Of a stretch of 64,000 bases of DNA, positions 57,261-64,000 are shown one piece after another. The stretch is from Rotaria sp. Silwood1. Its lineage: Eukaryota; Rotifera; Eurotatoria; Philodinida; Philodinidae. The position numbers and the translations under genes were made by a program. The first letter of the stretch is position 1. The number at the start of each line of letters is the position of its first letter. The notes below the pieces were generated by a model, which saw only the letters and a program-made list of their open reading frames with translations, ran no database searches and had not been told where the DNA came from. The stretch spans positions 460,635-524,634 of the forward strand of contig CAJNOP010000102.1 of NCBI GenBank assembly GCA_905250075.1. The letters are read 5' to 3'.

Positions 57261-59596
57261 CTAAATATGACTTAGACTATGAAAGAATACACTGAGAAGA
57301 AATAAATCATCAAGCCTTGTACACATGAAAATAAGATACTAAAGGATAGAGCTATTAGAAATCTCATAGTTTCTATTTAATGAATGAATGCGTGACAGAA
57401 ATATTCAGAATGAATAATTTTTCTGTTCTTTCTTACACGATTCATTGAATTTCTCTTTCAACTAGGGGAACACAAATGTATTTTGGTCGAATGTTTATTT
57501 AACTCGTTGCAATAAAATAAATTGAACATTTAAATAACTAATTACACCTTTCTATATGATTTATTCACAATCAAATAGCTCGAATCTTGTCGTAACTCTT
57601 TTCTTATTTTCATTGTCTTTATCAAACTAAAATCATGACATTGTCTCCATCAAAATATACTCTGTCAACAATTTGCTGATATAGAAAATAATTGACAACA
57701 GTAAAATCCGTCGAACGTGAAAGCTAAAAAATACTTGTAGTTTCAGAAATTTCTATTTATTTTCAAAATATTTTTCTAGTCGCCGTATGTCATACATGAA
57801 CGTTAAAGCTATTTTAAATATTTGCAATTGCTTCGTATAAATGCAAGATAAAACCATATGTATAAAAATATCATTTTTTTTCATGTCTTTTTTAACAAAA
57901 CATATGAGACTACAGATGATTCTTTTTCTTGTCAATAATGGGTGAACCATAATCTGTGACAAGACTTTGAATTTTATTTTTCATCGTTGAATACGTTTCA
58001 TTAAAAAAAAAAAACAAAATATACCGCAAGATGTAGCACGCAAAGCTTTCGACTGTACGAAAACTGGTCATACAGAATGTTATTTTTTTGAAAACAATTA
58101 TAATAAGTCCTACTGTATATCCTGAAATTATTTTTACTGTATCAACCTGATAAAACATATGAAAATAATAGATTATTTTTAATAGTTTTCAACATTTTTA
58201 TCAGCATGTATAAAACATATTTTGAGTATTTTTCAAGAGATTTTTTTGAATTAAAATTTTAGTTACTTATTAAATGATTATGAATAATAAAAAAATATAT
58301 TCTTGTAATTATTTTAATGGTGAAAACTTAGTATTTAGATAAATTTTTCATAGAGACCTTTCATTTTACTTTGTTAGTTGAATTCCTTCTTTTGTTGTTT
58401 CTTATATTCAAATAAAATCTAATTTAATTCATTCATTGATTCTGTGATAAACTTTTCTATAACACAAGTTTAGTTATTTCTTCCATTTAAGTTATATTTT
58501 TCCACAAAAATATGTTTGGAATCATGTGTTCGTCTCTGATATAAGACAAAGAAGAAAAAATTATTTTAATATCACATTTCAATATTTTTTGTTTTGTTGA
58601 AACTTTTATTTTACTATTCTGATTTATATTTAAATTAAAAAATTCTATTCAATTTTTGTTTCCATATTCATGTGAATCGAACCGACGGATTTCGATGAAC
58701 TCTGAATCCTTGATGTAAGGCTTGCGGAGGGCAGAAACTGACTGAGCATGTTCGACAACATATACCGTGACATCCTCGCTTTTACTAGATCTCTATACAA
58801 TTCAAAAGTAAAATATTTTCGAATCGATCTAAATCGATCTAAATCGATCGTGCTAACTCTACATCGAACATTCTTCTATTTAATATTAGACTAAAGATTT
58901 TATGACATGATTGTGCAAAAATTTGAGAATAGTATTCTTGTGTATAGCATCCTGAACTAAACATGTATATTTGAATTTGAGATAACTATTTAAATAAAAC
59001 TTCAACATAAACTTCTCATCTTTTTGAATGCTAAAATTTGAATTGAAATATAGAATATTTCAAGTGGTGTGATATTGTGTTCGGTTTATTGTTCGAATTT
59101 CAAAACTGTACAGCAAATTCAACTGTCTCATCAAACGTTAATTTTAGCTCAGAACAATTCAATCTTTTTTTTTCGATCTTCAGAGTCTACTATGAATACA
59201 CGTGAAGATAAGAGTGAACGAACAAAGATGGTAATGCGACTGAAGTGAACGTCTTCACCATGCATTCTCAATCTCAAGTCTACAGCAACATATCTGTCTT
59301 GTCTTTTCAGTTTTTTTTCTTATGTTGGATAGTATGTGTCAATATCACTGATTTTTCTTAAAAGACATGCAGAAAAAACTTTTGATTTAAAAAAAGTATA
59401 ATCAGCAAGACCATAGACGATGATATTTATGTACTATATGCAATTTAGCAAAATTTTTAATTATCAAAAAAATATAAATTAATTGTCCGTTTAATAAATC
59501 TACTTCACATTTAAGTAATTTGACGTGGCATACAAATAAAACTCTTGTTATCTTAGATAAAAAATACGATAAATTCAAGAGTCTTTTCTTAGATAT
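57261..59596. other. AT-rich intergenic stretch
   Basis: It contains the short relic at 58013-58130 and a small tandem of AAATCGATCT near 58826-58853. No gene is seen. Confidence 0.5.
58013..58130 (+). pseudogene. Short coding-like relic related to 27405-27540
   Basis: The frame QNIPQDVARKAFDC continues to YFFENNYNKSYCIS and a stop. It shares its start and spacing with the relic at 27405. Not an intact gene. Confidence 0.3.
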
Positions 59597-61582
59597 TTAG
59601 TGTTTTTCGACGAAATTAACAAGAGAATTAGCAATCTTTCCCTGACATGAAATGGAATTCTTTTGTATTAATCTCGCACATAAGCACTTCAAACTAAGTT
59701 TTGTTCTGGCTTTAAGAAATTGCCTAATATTTGAATTCGTTGCAATATCAATGGGTGTCTCTCCTAAAGCATTGACACAGTCGAGATGTGCACCAGCATC
59801 ACATAGATATTGAATTATAGTGTCATCAACTATAGTTGATTGGGAAACAAATAGATGAAGAGGTGTGTTTCGAACAGCATCCATTGCATTCACTTTAGCA
59901 CCACATTGTACAAGTAAACGAGCTGTATGTAAACATGGATATCTATAATAATAGATAACCTTCCAAAAATAAGTATTTTAAGAAAAAAAAAAACATACTT
60001 GCAAATGGAATCGATGAAAAAGTCATTGGCAGATGTATGATTGCTTAGACTCAAATGTAATAGAGAAGATCGATAGGTTTGAGTGACATACTGACATTGA
60101 ACAATGCTATGAATATGTCGATAAAAAAGTTTACGATCATCATATGAAATAATTGATTTTGATAGCATCTAAACAAAAAAATCTCCATAGAAAAATCAAC
60201 CAAATTTCTACTAAACATCTCAATACCTGACTAACGATTGTTATTAAGAAAAGTAATGTATGTAGATTATAATCGAAATCCTTCGTGTTATGTTCTAATT
60301 CTTCAACTATTACTTTTATTATTGTCTGCCATGATACAATCGGTATTGATAATGAATTACGTAACATGTCACTAAACATCGAAGCCCACTGACGTAAATC
60401 CTCGATGTCTATCAATAATGAATGCTGTCGACGTGAATTAAGTTCGTACAACCAAAAACATATTCCTTGATGATGCTGTATATTATCAGCTAGAGTGGCA
60501 CCACGAAATCGGAGAGATCGATAGTATTTTGCATTAGTTGGTCCAAGCAAACGTTCACGTACAAGTAAGGCTTCAGTGTACATATGATCATCACTTAATC
60601 GAAGTTCTTCTAGCTCATCGATTGTTTGACATTCTTGTCGGTTATCGAGCACTTCAACAGTTGACAATCTTAGAGCTTTAGGAAGATTATGTTGAAATCG
60701 AAGTTCCAGTGCTCGATGAAAGTATTTAAATGACTTTTCAAGATTACAAGTTCCATGCTCACCACAGGCAAAAGCACTTCCAAGTAATTCTTGAGCTTCG
60801 ATTTGTTCAAGCAATGAACATTGAGGGGAAATAAGATCGGTGAGATCAATTCGTCTCTTTTCTGCTGCTAATAATAGTGGAGACATGTTATCATAATTTG
60901 CTTGAGAATTTCGAGCACCATAATTCAACAAAAATTGAACTAATTCAAGTGATCCACGGTCGACAGCAATGTACAGCGGTGAACGTCTATCATCCATCGA
61001 CTCATTCACATCGCAGCCTAATTCATCAACAAGATAAGTTGTCACTTGTAAATCTTCATTGTAAACACTTGTAAGAAGATTTGTTTCATTTTGTATTTTA
61101 GCAATACGCACATCAGCACCATTCTCATGCAAATAACGAGCCATATCAATATTACCATTCCAACAAGCACAACGAAATGCTGTTGAATTCGTTTTAGTTT
61201 TGTGATTAACTCGAGCACCATGTTTGACGAGTAATTGCACAATTTTGAAATTATTGATGGCAGCTGCTGCCCATAGAACAGTCACATTCTCATACATTAA
61301 TAAACTTTGATCTTTTTCAACAAGTTCTATATCATTTAGCACTTCGAGATCAAGTCCAGAATAATTAAGCAATGTTTGTATCATGTCTTCGAACTTATGT
61401 AAACAAGCAATCATGAGTAAAGTGCATTTTTGTTCGTCTAGTTCGTCATATATTCGATTTAAGTAGATCTCGGGGTTGCTAATTGTCGATAAATGACTTT
61501 CAAGTGCTTTGATATCCCCTTGACGAACAACAGATAAAAGTAAGTTACTCACTTCCTCGTTAAATTTTTTGTTGAATTTCAT
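59597..61582 (-). CDS. fem1: FEM1 homologue, CUL2 E3-ligase substrate receptor
   Basis: Exons 61582-60227, 60168-59999 and 59942-59597 (introns 58 and 56 bp) encode 623 residues, close to the 617-669 of animal FEM1 proteins. N-terminal ankyrin repeats span about residues 50-240 (NVTVLWAAAAINNFKIVQLL, VNHKTKTNSTAFRCACWNG and NMSPLLLAAEKRR match FEM1 positions). A TPR-like region follows (LLGSAFACGEHGTCNLEKSF, ALLVRERLLGPTN and YRGA-like FRGATLADN). Two more ankyrin repeats follow (KVNAMDAVRNTPLHLFV, GAHLDCVNALGETPID). The C-terminal BC/VHL-like box SLKCLCARLI precedes the terminal NFVEKH. The family brings proteins with specific C-terminal degrons to CUL2-elongin B/C-RBX1 for ubiquitination. 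All landmarks are kept, so it is probably functional. Animals have three paralogues; which one this matches cannot be told by eye. Confidence 0.93.
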
Positions 61583-62419
61583 CGTAATATAGTAAAATCA
61601 TAGAAATTCAAAATTATGGTTTACCTTGCATTTATATTCACACGTGTTGATTATATTTCTTGCATTTTTCTTCTGTTCTCTTACTTCCTTGCACTTTTTA
61701 CCATGGGTTATAGTGCATGCTGAAGGAAAAAAAACATTTTAATCAAACAGAACAATAAAAAAAAAACATTCTTGTGCTTAGTATTTCTTTCTCGAAAATA
61801 TTTGGTAGTTAAATGTACGTTGAAGATGAAAGGCAGCATGATGTGTTAATTAATTTGTCAATTTAGATGAAACACGATTCATTTCATTACTTTGGATTCA
61901 AGGAGAGATTTACTGTTGAAAAATCGCTTTAAAAAAACATTCGAAGATTTATGTTTATCGAAATGCGACTTTTCGAAAGAATGAATTCTTATCTATTCGA
62001 TAGGAAAAAAGGCTAATGACGAAGCAGAATGTATTTCACAAAAAATAGATATTATATTGTTATCTTCTGCATTATTGAAACAATCTAATAAAAATTTAAT
62101 CCTAGTCGCCAAAAGTGAAGTAAAATTTTTGGCAAATCCTAGTTAATTTGGCTGAGATTCTTCACACAATTCTTTTTCACTTGCAATGAAGGATGCCTAC
62201 TTAAATTTACTGATGATGTATGACTCAATATTTAGTTGTACAAAACTCAGTGTTCCTTCAAAACCTTTTTCTAAGTCCACTGGATTGGAAAAAATGTTAT
62301 TATTAGCTGGTGGAGGCAACGAAAAATATTGCAGTTTGTAAACAAAGCATAATGCGCTGCTCAAGTCTATAAATCTGATGCAAGAAGAAAAGTATTTGAG
62401 TCTAGCTTAGTTTAAGAAG

Positions 62420-62525
62420 TGTGGGTGTGGGTTGGGTGTGGGTGGGGGTGGGGGTGGGGGTGTGGGTGTGGTGTGGGTGTGTGAGTGTGCGGAAGACTGT
62501 CTTCTTCTTTCATTCACAGTCACAT
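62420..62525. repeat. Telomere-like tract 15 (longest G-rich arm)
   Basis: The left arm is about 75 bp of GTGTGGG, GTGGGGGTGGGGG and GTGTGGGTGTGG units. The right side has only weak CATTCACAGTCACATACA. The long homogeneous G arm makes it the youngest-looking tract of the set and a possible G-quadruplex former. Confidence 0.8.
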
Positions 62526-63558
62526 ACATATCTTGTCTATCACCTTGATGGATTGCATAATTCATCACAATCTTTTATCATAGTTTTGATTCCGATCTAG
62601 TATTTCTATTCAACCAAGTCTAAGAATCACTGATACATAGATAAGACAACCAACATGGTACGAGAGGCTTCAGTTGATAGCAGCATCTTTCGCTTTTCTT
62701 TTACTTCTTTTTCTCGAGTATGCTGTGACATAAGTTTTTTTACAACGCTTATCTTTTTTTTTCAATCACAATCTACTTTTAAATTTACATACCTTGTGCA
62801 TTTTCTCACGCACATTTCCATCACCGATAAATTTACACATCTAGTGCATTTTCGTACGCACATTTACATCACCCAAAATAAAGGAGCAGCGATGCTCTAA
62901 ACTGGTAGGCTACGATTGAAACAGCTTGCTTCTTAGCTGTGTTTTGGTTTTCATATAGTCTTTGATCGTAGGAAGTCCGTTCTGTAAAGGGGACTGTAAT
63001 ATAATAAACCCTTACGTGTTTATGACACGAAGGTTTTATAATTACTATTAATAGTGCACCGAACCGGAATTTTGGGAGAAGGAGAAGGCCATACAAAGTT
63101 TTTTTCTTTTTTTGTAATGCATCTTTTTTCAACACCGAAATATTCTCAATAAATTTGCCAACTTCACAGTGTCAGTTTTTCGAATAGATCAGGCAAAGTA
63201 AATTACGACAAAAGTATGCCTTTGCTACAAAAACAAAGAATGTGGAGAAACACTTTTTGCGGTAGAGTTGTGAAAGTTTTTCTTCTTGCCCTTTTCTACG
63301 CGACTTTTTGATACTGCAACATACTGAAACTGTTTTCACGGACATGATCCACAATATTTGACAATAAATGAGCACATTAGGTAAAACGTTTTCAGCGCAT
63401 TTCATACAGCAATAAACTATAAAACATGATGATCGCGCTTTGATTGTATATGTAGACTCTTGCCATATTGATTGTCATCAGTTGTGTCGCTATATAATTC
63501 GATACTCGTTAACAGCTGTATTTTAAAAATGTCTGATTTAGATCAACAGCAGCAAACG

Positions 63559-63620
63559 GATGTGGGTGTAAAATATGTGAGAATATCGATGCTTAAACTC
63601 ACACCCACACCTACACCCTA
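63559..63620. repeat. Telomere-like fold-back pair 16
   Basis: The left arm is GGATGTGGGTGT. The right arm is ACTCACACCCACACCTACAC followed by CCTAATT. The spacer is about 28 bp. Confidence 0.7.
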
Positions 63621-64000
63621 ATTAGTGATCCGAAAGTTGTTAGACAAAATGTTCGCTCACTTTTGGTCTGCTAGAAAGTACTTCGAAACAATCCAAAAGC
63701 TGTGATCTAGAACTATTATTCGATCCAAAGTAGAAGAAGGGTAGCTGTTTTTTGAATAAATTTTCAATGGAAATAGCTATCAGTCTGCGATTTTCACCAT
63801 TTGATAGAAGTGAGCATTCTGCATCTTTCTATAGATGGTAAAAAAAGCCACCTTATGATTCTGATGAACAGTCAAGAAAATTCAAAGAAGCATTTTAATT
63901 GCCATAAAAGTTGTATGGAATTTCAATTGTAAGGAGTATATTAGATTTGCCTACGCAAGATCTACAATTTTACACAAACCTGAAATTTTTATTTTGTTTT

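Larger units (their letters stand above)
61583..64000. other. Intergenic with two telomere-like pairs
   Basis: Pairs lie at 62420-62525 and 63559-63620. No gene is seen up to the window end. Confidence 0.5.

Noticed and set aside
1..64000. CRISPR array, bacterial operon or phage reading of the repeats
   Set aside because: Spliced genes, a Pol III tRNA and animal protein families show that this is eukaryotic. The repeats are telomere-like or transposon-derived, with no regular spacer structure.

Overview
The window looks like nuclear DNA of a bdelloid rotifer (Rotaria/Adineta type). This is an inference from several signs. It is AT-rich, with small GT-AG introns mostly of 50-100 bp. The gene families are ones expanded in bdelloids: rotifer-type GPCR, nuclear receptor with a CYACKMFFKR P-box, NHL and kelch repeat proteins, SUEL/CUB receptors, TRPM-like channel. 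Short runs of TGTGGG, the telomeric repeat reported for bdelloids, are scattered throughout. There is one 100-N scaffold gap at 13200-13299.

Layout. 2-607: 3' end of a basic low-complexity protein. 1770-1840 (-): tRNA with a glycine-type body and a valine anticodon (GAC). 3135-4929 (+): FAD-dependent oxidoreductase, two exons. 6277-8590 (-): seven-helix GPCR, two exons. 8591-19091: a gene-poor 10 kb block of decayed transposable elements, palindromes, telomere-like fold-backs and fragments of one unknown gene family. 19092-24613 (-): large membrane receptor of six SUEL-lectin/CUB units, carrying a recent 175-bp hAT-type MITE with a perfect 8-bp target duplication plus an in-frame TAG. 28121-35382 (+): 24-exon TRPM-like cation channel, followed by a second gene-poor block. 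38830-40785 (+): single-pass NHL protein. 41995-42821 (+): coiled coil plus MLLE (PABC) protein. 45961-47771 (+): nuclear receptor with an in-frame TGA. 51236-51694 (-): secreted Cys-rich WAP-like protein. 53992-54276 and 56971-57260 (-): kelch and Cys-rich gene fragments. 59597-61582 (-): complete FEM1 homologue.

The genes do not form an operon or a pathway. They are independent eukaryotic units, several of them surface or sensory proteins (GPCR, SUEL/CUB receptor, TRPM channel, NHL ectodomain).

The two strongest leads are these. First, the TRPM-like channel carries two related beta-rich domains, one before the membrane region and one replacing the usual C-terminal enzyme or coiled-coil tail, each on its own symmetric phase-1/phase-1 exon. 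Second, about 16 short telomere-repeat pairs are all in the same G-rich-then-C-rich (head-to-head) arrangement. All exon structures are hand-built from splice signals, reading phase and family similarity, not from transcripts.
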